NCBI GenBank assembly: GCA_963971425.1
Contig: OZ020514.1
Location: forward strand, 26,710,602-26,774,601
Reading direction: 5' to 3'
DNA length: 64,000 nucleotides
Source of the DNA: Bryoerythrophyllum caledonicum
Lineage: Eukaryota; Streptophyta; Bryopsida; Pottiales; Pottiaceae
Position numbers and translations under genes: made by a program. The notes beneath the pieces are model-generated. The model was given only the letters and a program-made list of their open reading frames with translations. It ran no database searches and was not told where the DNA came from. Each line of letters begins with the position of its first letter. Within the stretch, counting starts at the first letter, position 1. Positions 48,546-62,000 of this stretch are shown here, one piece after another.

Positions 48546-48947
48546 GATTCTAAAGTCTCCAATGGCGAAGACTAGTCTTGTAAGGGCCCTAGTAGCTTTA
48601 TTTTTGGAGCATGTGCTTAGAGTCAAGGGAATTGCATGGGACTCGGAGCCAAGGGAAGGCATACAGCTAGCACGTGTCTCAAACTTACTCATTGTTGACT
48701 TTGTAAAGGGCAGCATTGGAGGCACCCTTGTACCTTCAGCTTCATCCTTGCATCAACTCAACTGGTCAAACGGTTGTGACGCACCCTCTGCTTCCATGTT
48801 GCTCAAGTTCGGTAGATCACTTCCTACCTTGGAGATCAGTAGAATCTATGCAGAATGTAAGTGCGGAGTGCATGTATGGAAAACTTGTGCGGATCAGAAG
48901 TTATACAATTTGTGTTCATACATAAGCATAGTGCGCACACTAATGTG
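48546..48947. other. Open stretch without recognisable protein
   Basis: A 136-codon frame (48562-48972) has no domain I recognise and no visible splice structure. I do not call it a gene. Confidence 0.35.
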
Positions 48948-49045
48948 GATAGAACCTGTGCAGACTGTGTAGAGAACCTGTGCGGATCAGAACCGTGTAG
49001 AGAACTTGCACGGATCAGAACTTGTGCGGATCTGTGTAATACACA
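48948..49045 (+). repeat. Short tandem repeat, TGTGCGGATCAGAAC
   Basis: Three to four tandem units of about 20-25 bp, each holding TGTGCGGATCAGAAC or a one-base variant, with TGTAGAGAAC linkers. Confidence 0.8.
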
Positions 49046-50919
49046 TTGTGCATACTTCGCGTCAAGAGAACTAGTTCATAGAAGGATCAACACAGCTATC
49101 GGCCTCTCATGATCCATATGTCCCTGCTAAAACTGTTGTTTTCAACCTATTTCAACAAAAGTTGTCCCTTTTGCTTCAACCAAGTAGTGACGTTGACAAC
49201 TTCAAGGAAAAATTTGTTCAATAATCGGTGAGACACAACTCCTAGTCTCTCGTTCATTTGAACTACTTGAGCTCATTCAACATCTTGTCCCGATTTTATT
49301 GGAGCTCATTTCTTCGGTTCACTTGATTTTCTAGCTCACAGAGATCATCGTGAGCTTTGTGTAATGGTGACATTCAGTCATTGACCGAATATGAGTCCGA
49401 TATAATGTTTCGTGTGCATACCTGATATAAGGCTAGACTTGATGATAGCCACATTATATATGTACTCATTATGATTCATGTGTGGATGAACATGTGTAGA
49501 TGAGTAGATGCTTTGCAATGAGCCATAAGTTATCCTCGGTGAGGCTGAAGTTGTCGAAGCCTATGCAATCACGGATGCGTTAATAGAGTCATCATCAAGT
49601 GTCCTATTATTCTTTAGCTTCTTCGAGTGAGTCCCAAGTCCACTACATCCGAACCTTTTTTCTGAGCTAATGTGTACACGATGATGGATGGGCAAGAGAG
49701 TATGAATTACACTTGGTTGAATCTAGGTTGTTCCGGTCAATAGTTGTTGTATAGTGGAATTATATCATGCATTGTAACTTAACACTCTTTTGGTTCTCTA
49801 CATTCCTAATGGAACGTCATTTTTTTTTTGGGGTGCAACACTTGTTTGGAGAACAAGAACCATTGACTTTTATGATTTTATGAAGGATTAGCGTGTAGAC
49901 ACTGAATGAAACATTTCTTGACAAAGAGATTTAAGTCTTTCAGTTCAATGGGTCTATAAATGAATATAAACATGGACCCAAACTTGTAAACACTTCTTTT
50001 GTTCTTTTCTTTTGTAGACTTGGGTATGGTATCCAAGTTGCTTCAAAGCCGGATTGCAAAGACACAACTTTGAATACATGACATCTCATATAGTATGAGC
50101 CTTGATGGCATACTTCATGGCTGAGTTTTGAGAAGTATATGGTACCGCAATTGTGTTTTGTGACAAGTTTTTTCAATATTTGATTATACCAATCGGCTTT
50201 GGAAGATATTCTTTTATCAACAATGAAGCTTGCAAAGGACTAGGTGAGCCATGTAAAACTGTAGATAACTCTAATATGCTGTTAATTTCTAACTGAGAGG
50301 GGGATTTATACCAAGGAAAGGTAATTAGTGCCCATATCAAATTTCAACCCACATGCTCTTTTAGAACCAAAACCATATTGTTGTCTTTATCAAATTCAAT
50401 GAACTTTATAGTTCAAACACAACGGTGTGAAAATTGTTTTAGAGTTTCTAAACATAATTTAGTTTCACAAAAAAATTGAAGGTTTGTACAATTTATTATT
50501 ATTTAATGGTTATTATTTCAATTCTTTCCTTTGTATGTTCTAATGTAGGTTCGTATCCTTTGCTCTATGCATGAAGTTTCATAACGTTGAAAATTTTAAA
50601 ATGCACCCTTCAAACGCATGTATCTTACAATCCGCACGGTCAAAGTTTAAAAAAAAATTCAGTGAAATTTTGTAGTGCAAAAATTCAAGGTCCTAAGTTC
50701 AAAATAATTTTAAAAAGAATGTTTAGATTACTTTCATAATATCTCTTTTACAATGACAATTTTCAAGTGTTTTGGTGAACCTATTCATGTTTACTGAGAC
50801 TAACATGCAATATTTTTGTGGCTCTAGACATTGAGAATATTTTTCTAAGAGCTACTATAGGTGGGTGGTCAAATCCTTACTTTCTTTCAACTAAAGTGCA
50901 GATTTCACAAAATATAGCC
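49046..50919. other. Non-coding 5' flank of the piggyBac-type relic
   Basis: AT-rich; no gene seen. It may include the element's 5' end, but no terminal repeat could be defined. Confidence 0.4.
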
Positions 50920-52440
50920 ATGCCACAAAAACCTGCAATGCATGGAAAAGATAAGGAGGTTAGTGCTATATTTATCATTGTATACATGCATGAATAATTT
51001 CTGTATGAATTTGTAAATTTTACAAATAATGTAATGGTTTATGTATCTTTTCCAGCTTGCTCATGGAGAGCAATCAATGTGGCATAGCTCCCGCGGTACT
51101 GAAAAAAATTCACTTCCAATGTCACTATCTCCAGTTTCAAGACAACCAGTACCTGCTCTTCCTTCTCTATTTCTTGAAGACTTTGATAATATTGTAGAGA
51201 ACAATGAAGGCACTATCATTGGAGAATATTACAACGAGTATTTTGACACTGAAGACTTTCGAGGGAGAGAGTCTAGTGGTGAAGAATTTGAAGAAGATGA
51301 TTTTGAAGAAGGTGAATATGGTCATGAAGAGATAAGACCTATAGAAGATGTGTGGTGGCCTCTGGAGGTTCTCCATACACCCCAATCTATTTCATCTATA
51401 TGCCCTTCTTCAATATCTATTGATGATCCAAATGTTGTCGGGACTAGTTTGAATGAGGAACGGGGGTTTTTTCCGAGAGAGGAAACAATTCATTTATTAC
51501 CCATGGATGTTGGGGTCGGAGGGATGGAGGATGACGCTACAGATGAAATGAGGCATAGTGATATGAGAGTTCGTGATGAATCAAATAAAGGTATTGATTC
51601 TAGTGGTGGAGAAGATGATGGTTATGATCTCGGAGATGTAGATGATATGATATAAAATATTTGTATCGCGATGTCACATGGAACCAAAATTATTCTACAT
51701 TTGATCCTTCGCCTCAAGAATTTATTGGTTCTTCGCAAAGTACATATTTCCGTTATTTTCAAACATTCATGCAATTATTCTATCTATTTTGGCCACATGT
51801 GTCTTTACGCTATATAGTGAACGAAACCAATCGATATGCTTGTGAAGAAGTAGATGGCAAGGGAATTCCTATGGATGGTACAAATTAGAAAGATTTCTCG
51901 AAAGAGGAATTTAAAGCACTTCTAAGCATATGTTTGATTATAGGTATGAAGCGACAATCGAGTATAAAGAGTTATTGGCAGAAACAAGGATTTTTTTTTG
52001 GTGTGAGCATATTACTAAACTTATGAGCCAAAACCGATTTCTATTGTTGCTTCATTGTTTACACATCACAAATCCGGCTACATATGTTAGAAAAAGTCAT
52101 TGCCAAATTATGACAAATTGGGACAAGTGAGGTGGTTAGTAGATATTGTTCGTGACAAATGCAAACGAGTGTGGAGCCTTGGGCAATATCTAACTATTGA
52201 TGGGATGATGATACGCTATAAAGGATCTTATTGCCCTTTATGACAATAAATGCCTCAAAAACCACAAAAATGGGGTATTAAGGTGTGGTATCTCGCATGC
52301 TCAACATCAAAGTATGTTTGGAATATTTCCGTATATTGTAGAAAGGATCAAAATATTGTTGATGTTCCACGTGCGACACGAGGAGAGCCAAGCTTTGCAC
52401 ATAGACTCAGAGTTATCAAGACCCTCGACGTCCATGACAT
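50920..52440 (+). pseudogene. PiggyBac-type transposase, broken copy
   Basis: Start ATG at 50920 (MPQKPAMHGKDKE). A 97-bp intron (50959-51055, GTTAGT...TTTTCCAG) joins in phase to a 200-codon acidic exon rich in Glu and Asp, ending at 51655. After a frameshift come LFYLFWPHVSLRYIVNETNRYA (51770-51840, 22 residues shown in part), DFSKEEFKALLSICLIIGM and RFLLLLHCLHI. Then LGQVRWLVDIVRDKC and the hallmark LTIDGMMIRYKGSYCP (52190-52240) followed by QKPQKWGIKVWYL. These match the DDE domain of piggyBac transposases (DDE_Tnp_1_7); the Asp in TIDGMM is a catalytic position. CGA has become TGA in CPL-stop-Q. The C-terminal third is missing after about 52440. Confidence 0.8.
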
Positions 52441-52549
52441 CCGGTTGTCCGGACGGCACATCCTCGGCCCCGTGAGAATGTCCGATGACATTACGACTTT
52501 GGTGAGTTTCCCTGAGAATAAATAGCCGTCCTCTACCCTAGCCGACCAC

Positions 52550-52810
52550 CCGGCAGACAGCGTCGGGCGTCCACGGGCGAAGGCGAAGGCGCTGTGGACG
52601 GCCATTCCGTCCGCTTGGGCCGACCGCACGGCCGTCCGCTAGAGGTGACCGCCATCCGGTCTCCGCCGTGGCCGACCGCAAGGTCGTCCGCTTGGGGCGA
52701 CCGCCGTCCGCCGCAGCGGACGGCCCTATCCCGACCGCGTGGCAAACTGTCCGGCGATTGCCGTTTCGCCGGCCGCCACGCCGACCGCTCCCCCGACCTC
52801 GTTCGCTAGT
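52550..52810. repeat. GC-rich GGCCGTCCG-word leader, copy 2
   Basis: Dense GACGGCC, GCCGTCCG and GACCGC words on both strands. It separates the broken piggyBac end from the hAT body and ends about 100 bp before hAT-like coding sequence. Confidence 0.6.
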
Positions 52811-52899
52811 AGATTGACATCCTCTCGTCTCTCAACGGTCATAATCACCCTGACTATGAAGACAATAGCACATGGAGCCTCAGTTCACTTCTCAATTTT

Positions 52900-54463
52900 T
52901 GTTTTCGAAGAGTTTTGAGCTACATTATATATCCATTGCTTCAAAATCATTGAATTTGGAAGTCTTTGATATCAGAGTTTCTTTAGGAACTCATGATATT
53001 TCTTCCACATACAAGGCAAGTTCAGCCTATTGATGCCCGGGCAAACAAGATTTGCATGTAATTTCATAATGATAGATTGCCTATTGAAGGTCAAGGAATC
53101 ATTGGAGCAAACTATTATTGATCTGGAATGGCGGGCATACGCATCAAAGAAAGCACTCTTGGCTAGAGATAAACTAGTGATCTCTCGGAGCATCAAAAGA
53201 GTGGTTCTAGATGAGCGTTTCTGGGAGTGGTGCATGAACTTCCGGGAGATGATTGCCCCTGTAGTGTATGCGCTTCGGGAATTGGACGCCAAGGAACCTT
53301 ATATGCTCAAGGTCTTGCACATCCTTCACGACCTCGAGAAGCATGTTCTGGCGTTGCATAAAGAATCATTTTGTCTCGATAGCGACTTAGCAATCATTGC
53401 TGAGGACGAGTTCTACGCACGAAAACAAATGATGACAACGGATTTACATTTCGCCAGTGCACTTCTCAATCCTTATTTACTCCATGACGAAGAGTTGGCG
53501 GATGATCCGGATATCATCACGGCATGCAAATGAGTACTACGAAAGCTATGCACTCCTACGACTTACCCGGACGTGGAGAACGAGTTCATAGCATTTCGAA
53601 ACAAGGATGTACCATTCCATGGCATATTGGATCCTAAGGACCAAAAATGTTCTCCATATGCTTGGTAGGATTTTGAAGGTGCTTGCGGAAAATTCCTTGC
53701 TCCTATTGCAAAGAAAATACTAGCGCAGACAGTGTCACCTTTTTCTTGCAAATGCAATTGGAGTAGCTACTCTTTTGTCCATGACAGGAAACGGAATCGG
53801 TTATTACCGAGAAGGGTTGGTGACTTGGTTTTTGTGTATACAAACTCGAAGTTGCTTGCGAATACAAAGTTGACGGATGAGAAGAGGTGGTACGCGGAGA
53901 ACTTGGATTTGAAGGATCCACAACCACGTCAGTCGGATGACCCGGAATACTCTCACGATTCAAGCACCGGTGCCCTTGCCAATTACGATACAGAGCATCT
54001 AGACCATGACATCGATAGAAGCCCTCTTCAACGTATGGATAACACTCATGACACCCTAATCACCGAGTTTGATTTTGTCGAAGACGACATTCTTGCAGAG
54101 AAAGAAGATGACTTATTGTCCATAGCACGGTACTTGAATGGAGACGACATGGTCAATAGCAGTAATATCCTTCATCATGGACCAGCTCCGCCTCCGGAAG
54201 ACACGAAAGACAAGGGAGAAGAAGATTTATCATCCTCACGTGCAACGGCACCACTCGGGAAAAAAATGCAAGGGCATCCAGTGAAGAATGTTGGGGAAGG
54301 CAAGCACCACGATCTCGCAATTGCGGAAAATCCTGGGCAAACAATAAAAGAGCCATTCCTAGACGACACGGTTGTTCTCAGGGAGAAAACTATGGAGGCC
54401 GATATTTACGGCGGTACAATAAGTCCCATTCACGTCACGGAGAAGAAGACGTCCTCCTCTTAG
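52900..54463 (+). pseudogene. hAT transposase body, broken copy
   Basis: Frame 2 runs from about 53030 to 54463 with two stops: TGA at 53531 (probably from CGA) and a TAG at about 53667 (AW-stop-DFEG, probably from TGG). Domains: the segment after DUF659, PGQTRFACNFIMIDCLL (53033-53090); FWEWCMNFREMIAPVVYALR (53219-53278); ASALLNPYLL (53455-53485); and the hAT dimerisation region ILAQTVSPFSCKCNWSSYSF with RNRLLPRRVGDLVFVYTN (53720-53850). An acidic, low-complexity tail follows. The N-terminal BED finger and first catalytic part are absent, so the copy is internally deleted: a leader patch joins almost directly to the body. hAT transposases cut and paste DNA using a split RNase-H-like domain. 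Confidence 0.82.
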
Positions 54464-55480
54464 GATCAACCGTCCTTGCATGGTCGCGCTTCGTGGTCTC
54501 TATTTGGAATCCCTCTTGCAAAGGTCACTACAACCAATTTGAAATCCTCCCATGGTTTGGTGTTCTTTTCAAAACATGTGCGACCCAAACACCGCAACGC
54601 CAATCTAATAGCATACCCAGTGATGGAGATGTACCTTTGTCTAAGCTCTTCATACATCACCCCGAGGTTCACAAAGGTTTAGGATTACAACCTAAGCGGC
54701 CTTCAAACGCCACAAAAAACGTAAAGCTTCCATGCATCCATTTGTTCGTGTGCGACCTAGTAATCCCATTGATGTCATTGAAACTTGCAAGAAATTCAAA
54801 ACCATTTAAAAATTGACGATCAAACGGAGAATCAAACAAGAAGCCACCACCAATTATGAAGACAATCCTAAGGGATTTTATGGAGCTAAAATCAAAGGAG
54901 ACAACATTTACGAACTTCCTACCGACGTAAATGATGAGGAAAAATTGGCCCGTCTACGTAGTATGCGTTCACCGCACTTATTTTTATTGCAAATATTGTA
55001 GTTCAAGTTTATGGAACTTTATATTTGTACCGCGGATTTTTCGAAAGCGTCTATTGTCTCAATTGATTTTTGGATTGATATCGAATATCAATAAAGATTT
55101 TTCATATATGTACAAGTTTTATATTCATCTCTTTTGCTATTCTATTGTCTTGTGTTTTGTGTATGGATTTAGTCATCTCCTACAAAATGATTTAAACATG
55201 ACATTCTTGTTGTGTACCAAATGTACTTGGATTTTGCAAACTTCTATTTATTTCATTGCTTCGCATTCACCATATGCACTACAACATTTCTAACATCCAC
55301 ATACAATTGAAGAATTAACAAGTGGACAATATATCTTACATATTGTAAACCTTTATTTCAAAAAGTATGCCCTACCACGGCATGTTTCCAACTTCTTGCC
55401 ACACCATTCCTTCAACAACAATTACGCTAAGCTTTAAGTTCATCTACCCCATTCTATTGCCTTAAAGAAGAAGGCTCGTT
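54464..55480. other. Region between convergent hAT and RING relics
   Basis: Contains short open frames such as RRIKQEATTNYEDNPKGFYG (54820-54880) with protein-like composition but no domain I recognise. They may be the tail of the hAT element or of a separate gene. The rest is AT-rich. Confidence 0.4.
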
Positions 55481-58400
55481 CCTATGATCCATTCGTGTGC
55501 TATTACAAGTCCGCGGTCTTTGGCTTGGCCTGGCAATTCTTCCCCCTCTCTTCGTACTCTTGATCTACGGCTGTAATTTCCCTATGCATCTCCGACCCTC
55601 AACTATCGTCGGTGTCATTGTCATCATCCCTCTTCGGCTTCTCGCCAAGATCCACCTTCTTGGCCGCAAAGATTTCCATGGCCTTCTCAATTCGTTCCAC
55701 CACCTTGTTCTCAAAAGCGTCATTCTCTAGGAATGACACCAATAATTCTTCTTATAGCTTCTGTAGCACATTCCGCCAATAGCCAATGATGTCCCCAATC
55801 CTCCAATCAAATGCTTGCATCGCATCCCAATAAGAACATTCTACGTCTTCAAAATAAACCTCTTTTGTTGAACACGGTAGTTTTGCGGCCTCTTCCAATT
55901 TTGCAAGGACCAGGGCTCTTCCAACTAGAGTATAATTGTTCTTCTTGAAGTCATCTTCTAACTCAATGCCATCGTCTACCTAATGCCACAAACCATCGTC
56001 TCTCTTCTCAGCTCTCTTTGGAGGAAATCGGAAGAAACGCTTGTGCTTAGTGCTCCAATGCCCCCTAAAGTTGCGGCAAAACAACTCTTGTTGCTCGCCA
56101 TCTTCAATCTCTTGGGCCCTAATCTCCACCTCATAGTCTTGTCTCATTTAAAAGAATAGATCACATTCCATCTCATACTCCTCGTATAATTGGTGACAAG
56201 AAAACTCACTATTCCAAATAAGTGGTTTTCCCCAGTCACGATAGTTATGGGATTTCTTCGGAAGCTGATCCAAGGGGAGATTCCATCTGTTGAACTTGTG
56301 CCCTGGTGGCATAACATCTCGTATTCCCATCACTTTGTAGCATCTTTTGCTAATTGGAGAGCGACACATGGGACACATCGATCGTATGATAGAACTTACG
56401 GAAATGCAAGTAATATGAAAGTTATGGCCACATTGGCCCAACGTATATGCTCCCTTCGGACCAAAATGTTCTTGGCAACAAACTACATTTTTTGTTGAGG
56501 AATACCGGTACTGGGTGGCAAGTATGGATTACTCTTCCCTCCGATTCCGCAAAATGTTATCAAAAGATATTGTAGGGCATCCATCCTTCCTCCACTTCCA
56601 AAGCTCAATCAATACCATTGTTCTTTCCCTTCCAATGATAGTTTGTGCGATCCATCATCTCCGGTACATCACCCCAAATTGTAACCTTTGTGGGCTCATG
56701 TCCACGTTGTCCAATGAATTTCTTTAATCTCTCCAATGAGGTATCCACGAGTTCACATGATTCTTGTGATTCGGCGGTAAATTTTTTGAGATCATATTGT
56801 GCTTTCGAGACCATGGTCTCCCTGTCCTGAAGGCGATGAACCCAAACCAAGCAAAGCATTGTGTTATCATTGCATGGTGTGTCGTCCACCGATCTCAATG
56901 TCCTTCGCAATGTCTCTAGTTTGGCTCGTGCCTCATCCCTTTCCTTATTTGCTACCTCCAACTTCTATGACATCAATTTCATCTCCCCCTCACATTCCAC
57001 TACTGCCTTCCCTTTTCGGTGCGCTTCTGGCCGTACTTGGCTAATTCCAACTGGTACTGCCAATTCAATAAAAGAAGGCTCGGCCGGTCTGCTAGATTTG
57101 ATTGATGTGGCATCCTTTGCATCATTCCGTTCAAACTTAGAAAGAAAAAGGTCGTATGAAGTTTCGGCACTGTCCTCAATGACTACCACATCTACTACAG
57201 GAACCGGCGCATTCATCTTCTCCGACATCTTTTTAAGGACTTTCCTATTTGGCCTCTTCCTACCACTCGTTTTCTTCCAATTCACATTTTGGTTGTCTAG
57301 TGAGGGCATCATTTTTATCGGCCTCATTCTCCAATTTTGTCACTTTCTGTAATAGCGCGATCTTGTCTTCAAACATTGTCGTTACATATGAGGATAATGT
57401 ATCAAAGCCAGCTGCGACTTGTAGCACACTCGGAGTTATACTTAAAAACACATGAGCCATATCTACAAGAAAATGAGCCATTGCTGCAAGAATTTTGGCC
57501 CCGTCCATCAAATTACGTGCCACTCTCACTATTTTTTTAATTTTGGCCGCCTTGCTCCAATCACTTCGAATTTTGACTCGAACACCAAATTCATTTGTTT
57601 GAACGCATGCTTTAGTCCACTTAACACTCAAGTCGAGCAACTCTTTGAACTTATCCTTGTTTGGCATTGTTGGAAGCATTTCTTCAATACGGGAAATTAT
57701 ACCCTTGTTAATCATCGAGTCATTGGAATTTGGTTTCAATGTTTCCTGCGTTGAAGTGCTTGGCCCGATATCCATTGTCTCTGATGCCATGCCTTCCAAA
57801 GTTTGAACGTTTGGAACAACGGTTTCTTCTCCATCCGTATTTTTCCCCCCCTCGTTTTGCGTTACCATTGTCTTCACCTGCTACCATCACAATATTTTGA
57901 ATATCCGATTGTACGGGGCTTTTCTCGTCCTTTCATCAAAAGTGTCATTGGAGATCATCGTTGACAATATATTGTTGACCACAATGTCCAAATGTTTTTT
58001 AGACTCCATCACAACGGCAAACTTCTCCACCGAAGGTTGTATTTTCTGCATGGTATCCACCGCGATCATTCAACGAGGCCTTTTCTTGTACTCCTCCAAA
58101 ATATCCTTAGTCAAGGCCGATTCAAGATTGCATAAATCGGGTGTATGCTTCCGATTTCGCCCAATCCTAAGCGAATATTGTGTAGTAGTCGAAAACGTGG
58201 TCCAATCCACCTTTTGTTACAACACAACCTCGGTGTATGTCATTGATAGTAGGCTTTAATTAAAAAACCCATTGCTTTTTGGCATTTTACAAACAAAGCC
58301 CGCCAAACTTTCTCCACACGATAAATGAAGTGGTCATCTTTGCACATCCACGGCTTGCAAGCAAAGTAAGTTGTTCAACTTATGTGAAAAAATCTTGGCC

Positions 58401-58623
58401 AAAGTTTATCGATGTGGTACATCTTCACGTATTTCTTGCATGTCTTGGATATCCAATAATCCTCCATTTCAGCCTCTTAACCTTCCTCCGCTTGAATGTC
58501 TTCATTGTCCAAAATCTTCCATCGTAGATCATGAGTAGCACCTTTCAGTTTGATCCTTTTCTTCGACCCTCACGTTCCAATTTCACTCATATTCTCTACC
58601 ATGATCCCCTTCTCCGTCGCCAT
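55481..58623 (-). pseudogene. RING-finger protein, broken transposon-type gene
   Basis: Start at ATG 58623 (MATEKGIMVEN). N-terminal block: YWISKTCKKYVKMYHIDKLW (58.40-58.46 kb), shared with the hAT at 63.0 kb. Middle: ILEEYKKRPR, then a helical, Lys-rich region (57260-58069) with DLSVKWTKACVQTN and KIVRVARNLMDGAKIL. After frameshifts come a basic segment and a coiled coil MEVANKERDEARAKLETLRR (56900-56961). The RING is at 56340-56490: VVCCQEHF, LGQCGHNFHITCI, SMCPMCRSPI, followed by MGIRDVMPPGH and NYRDWGKPL. The C-terminal region (55.5-56.15 kb) includes RNFRGHWSTKHKRFFRFPP. RING proteins usually act as ubiquitin ligases; a role here is inference. Stops are mixed TGA, TAA and TAG. A GC-rich leader lies 200-380 bp upstream. 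Confidence 0.65.
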
Positions 58624-58824
58624 AATAATGGTGATTTTTTAAAAAGCAAGGGCTGATACTCTGGTATTTATTTGAAAATTAATGGTTTGGCAAATTTAAA
58701 AACAAAATATCCGGTCACAATAAAAGGACCCCCATCTCCCCACCTAGTAGGAGCAACAACTACAAAAAACTATAATTGCAACACATTCGACTCAGCATGA
58801 GAGGTCAGGAAGTGAATATAAACA

Positions 58825-59005
58825 AGTGGCCGTCCGCTTGGATACGAGAACGGCCGCCTAAACTAACTGGGCGGCCGTCCGAACTGGCAGACGGCTAATT
58901 TGACGGGCCCACTGAGCTGGCGGGCTGCCAATCGGCCGGCCGTCCGAACTGGCCATTGATTGAGACTGGCCGACCGAGCTGGCAGGCGGTCCGCTTGCGG
59001 ACACG
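58825..59005. repeat. GC-rich GGCCGTCCG-word leader, copy 3
   Basis: Repeated GGCCGTCCG, CTGGCGGGC and GGCCGACCG words, immediately upstream of the minus-strand RING-type gene. Confidence 0.6.
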
Positions 59006-59009
59006 AAGA

Positions 59010-62000
59010 TGTTTTTTTTTTTTTTTCTTCAAAAAAAGTAATAAAAGGTGTTAACTTCTAAAAGACCAAACGTCCCCCCGAGGTCAAATTGGATTTTGGG
59101 CATGTACCTACAAATTAAAAAAAAATCTTTTTTCAATGAAAATTTTATATAAGATAGCCTCTGATAAGAGCTTCGTGGAGATATTTTTATTTTATGTTTT
59201 GGATTTGTGGTTTGAACGTTAGTACCACTCATAGTAAAAAATGGGGATTCCGAGCACCTCCAAATTTTTTGACAAAAGTTTCTATTGACATTGAGATTTT
59301 TCTCAAATATATCTAATATTTACTTCTTTGGAAATTTTCAAAAAAAAAACTTGTTTTTAGTGTAGAAAGCCATTTTATTCCAAGTCAAACATTTCACACA
59401 TTGTCAGGCAACGGGGAAAAAAAATTCAACTTTTCTACATAAATCCTAGAGATCTTCATATTTTTCACTTTTTATTTTTTCAACAACAATATGAGGTGAA
59501 AACCTTCTTATAGACTATTTGGATAATTATTCAAATACATACATAGTTCACAAAAAAATATAACATGAAATGGCAATTTTTGAACCTCCACTCTTTGCAT
59601 TCTTGTTTTGAATATGCTACACCCCTTTTTTACCTCTAAAAATTGGTGTGTTGGAAAATAACATCATGCTTAAGACAATGGTAAAAGATTTAGACCTTGT
59701 ACAATGCAAAAATTTGATAAAAAGTGAAGTCGAAGTCTACTGATCTACTCAACGCAGAGAAGAAAATGAACCATTGTTTTGACTTTATACACTAAAATCT
59801 ATCAATCTGTGCGGTAGATTGCAACCAAAATTTAATGGCATGTTTATATAAAACTCTATTTTAAGATCTTAGGGTTGAAAAATCTAAAATTCACTTTAAC
59901 AGCAAAAGTGGTTGTGGTCCTTTAGGGGTTAAGATGGAGCTATATACCGTAAGGATATAGAGCTAGAGACTCTAGGAAAACCAAAATATAAGTGAGAGCA
60001 AATATAAGGGAGAGACAACAAATAACACAAATATACTTAAAATATATAAGCTATGGAGAAGTTTTTTCAACTCCATGGGAGAGTTGCCTTCAATAAGTTC
60101 ATCTTTGTAGTTATCAATCAACGAAGTAGAGATTAATCTAAAATCACTTAGACCATTAGGGCTTAAAGGAGTCACGAGGAATTTTAAAAAAAACAGAGAA
60201 AAATAACAAATAAATAAATGAAGAGGACAAAAGGAAGAGAGTAACAATCTACAAAATTCCAGATCTGAACTAAAATGGAGAGAGAAGGCAAGGAGAGAGA
60301 GACGACATTTATAAATGTAGATCTCATTTAATTTAGATGGAGTTAGTGGAGAAGGGAGAGATGGACAATCGTTTAGGAATATCTTGGTTAAATTAGAAGA
60401 AGAGGATCAAAGGCAAAAGAATTCCATTTTCTTTTTATTAGAAGGAGTAGAGAGGAATGCAAAAAATTATAAATCAAAATAAAGAAGGGTCTTCAAAAAA
60501 GAAAAAAAATTGGGAGGCAAAAACAAGAGATGGATAATTATAAACGAAGTCTTCATTAAACTAGAAGGGAAGGAAGAGGGTTTAGGCTTTAGGGACAATT
60601 ATTTGATTTAGATATTAAGTAATTTAGAAGGTGTTAGTTTGGGGAGGAACATTCCAATTTTTTTTAAAAGACAATAGGAAGAGAGGGACAACCAAATAAA
60701 AATTAAACTCTCAAGTAAACTAGAAGGAGAAGAGAACTAGAGAGAGAGGAACAGTTATAAATGTTCACCTTATTAAATTTGACACATCTTGTTTTCTCTT
60801 GTACAAGATGTGTTATAAACCTTCCCATTGATTGTTTGGATAAAAATTCTAAAAGATATTTGGTGCACAAAAAAGTGAAATGTGAATTGGCCATGTTTGA
60901 ACTTCCACTCCTTGCACAAATTTATTTGAATATGCTACTTCCGTTTTTTACTTCTACAAATTGGTGTATATGGAATTAACATCATGCTTCACAGAACAAT
61001 ATAAAATTATAAACTTTTTGGATTGTATAAAGTTTATACAAAGCGAAGTCAAAGTTCAAGGTACTGATCAACGATGGAAGAAAATGAACAATTTTTTTTA
61101 CTTTACACACTGTAATCTATCAATCCATGCGGTGGATTGCAACCATAAGAGCATGGTGTGTTCATATAGAAGTCTACTTTAGGATCTTACGGTTGAAAAT
61201 CTAAAGATCACTTGAAAAATGTGATTGCTATGCCTCTTTTTCAATGTGACGGTTTTGGACTAATTTTTTAGCTAAATTGGCCATGTTCCTTTAAAGTTTC
61301 AAACAAAGGTAAAATATTAAGACCTTGCATATTACATAAATATGATACGAAGTGTTGTCAAAGTCTCATGAATATGGATCAACGCAGGAAAGAGAATGAG
61401 TTGTTGTTTCGATTGTAAACACCATGATTTATCAATCCGTGCGTTCGATAGTAACCAAATATATGAACACGCCATACTCTTTTAGTTGCAATCTACTGCA
61501 CAAATCGATAGATTATAGTGTCTAATGTGAAAACAATGGTTGAGTTTTCTTCCCGGGTCCGTAGACTTTGACTTCACTTTCTATGAAATGTTTAAAGTAC
61601 AGAAGTTCCAAATCTCTTACCATTGTCTTAAGCATCATGTTCATTTCCTATACACCAATTTCTAGAGGTAAAAGAGAAAATAACATCTTCAAAAAATTTG
61701 AGCAACAAGTGGAGGTTCAAGAATGACCGATTCACGTGACAATTACTTGTGAACTAAATATCTTTTAGAATGCTTATCCAGTCGGTCAAAAAAAGGGTGT
61801 AGAGCACATCTTTTAGGGGAACAAAACAAGAAGTGAAAAATATAAAAATTTGTAAGAATAATTGAGGAAAAGAAGAACTTTTATTGCACATTGCATGAAA
61901 AATGGTGAAAATATTTTACTCGGAATAAAATGCGGTTTTACAATAAAGACAATTATTTTTTTGGAAATCTTTAAAGAAAGAAATATTCTTCATGAGTATG

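Noticed and set aside
52533..52809. Frames inside the GC-rich leader patches (also 4.0-4.6, 62.5-62.9 kb)
   Set aside because: Open on both strands because of GC-rich word repetition; Arg/Pro/Gly-rich translations without domains.
17361..58623. Genome-wide reassignment of stop codons
   Set aside because: Other relics here contain TGA, TAA and TAG alike, for example CGA to TGA in the piggyBac-type frame and TGA stops in the RING-type gene. Only the gag-like frame shows the Gln-compatible pattern.
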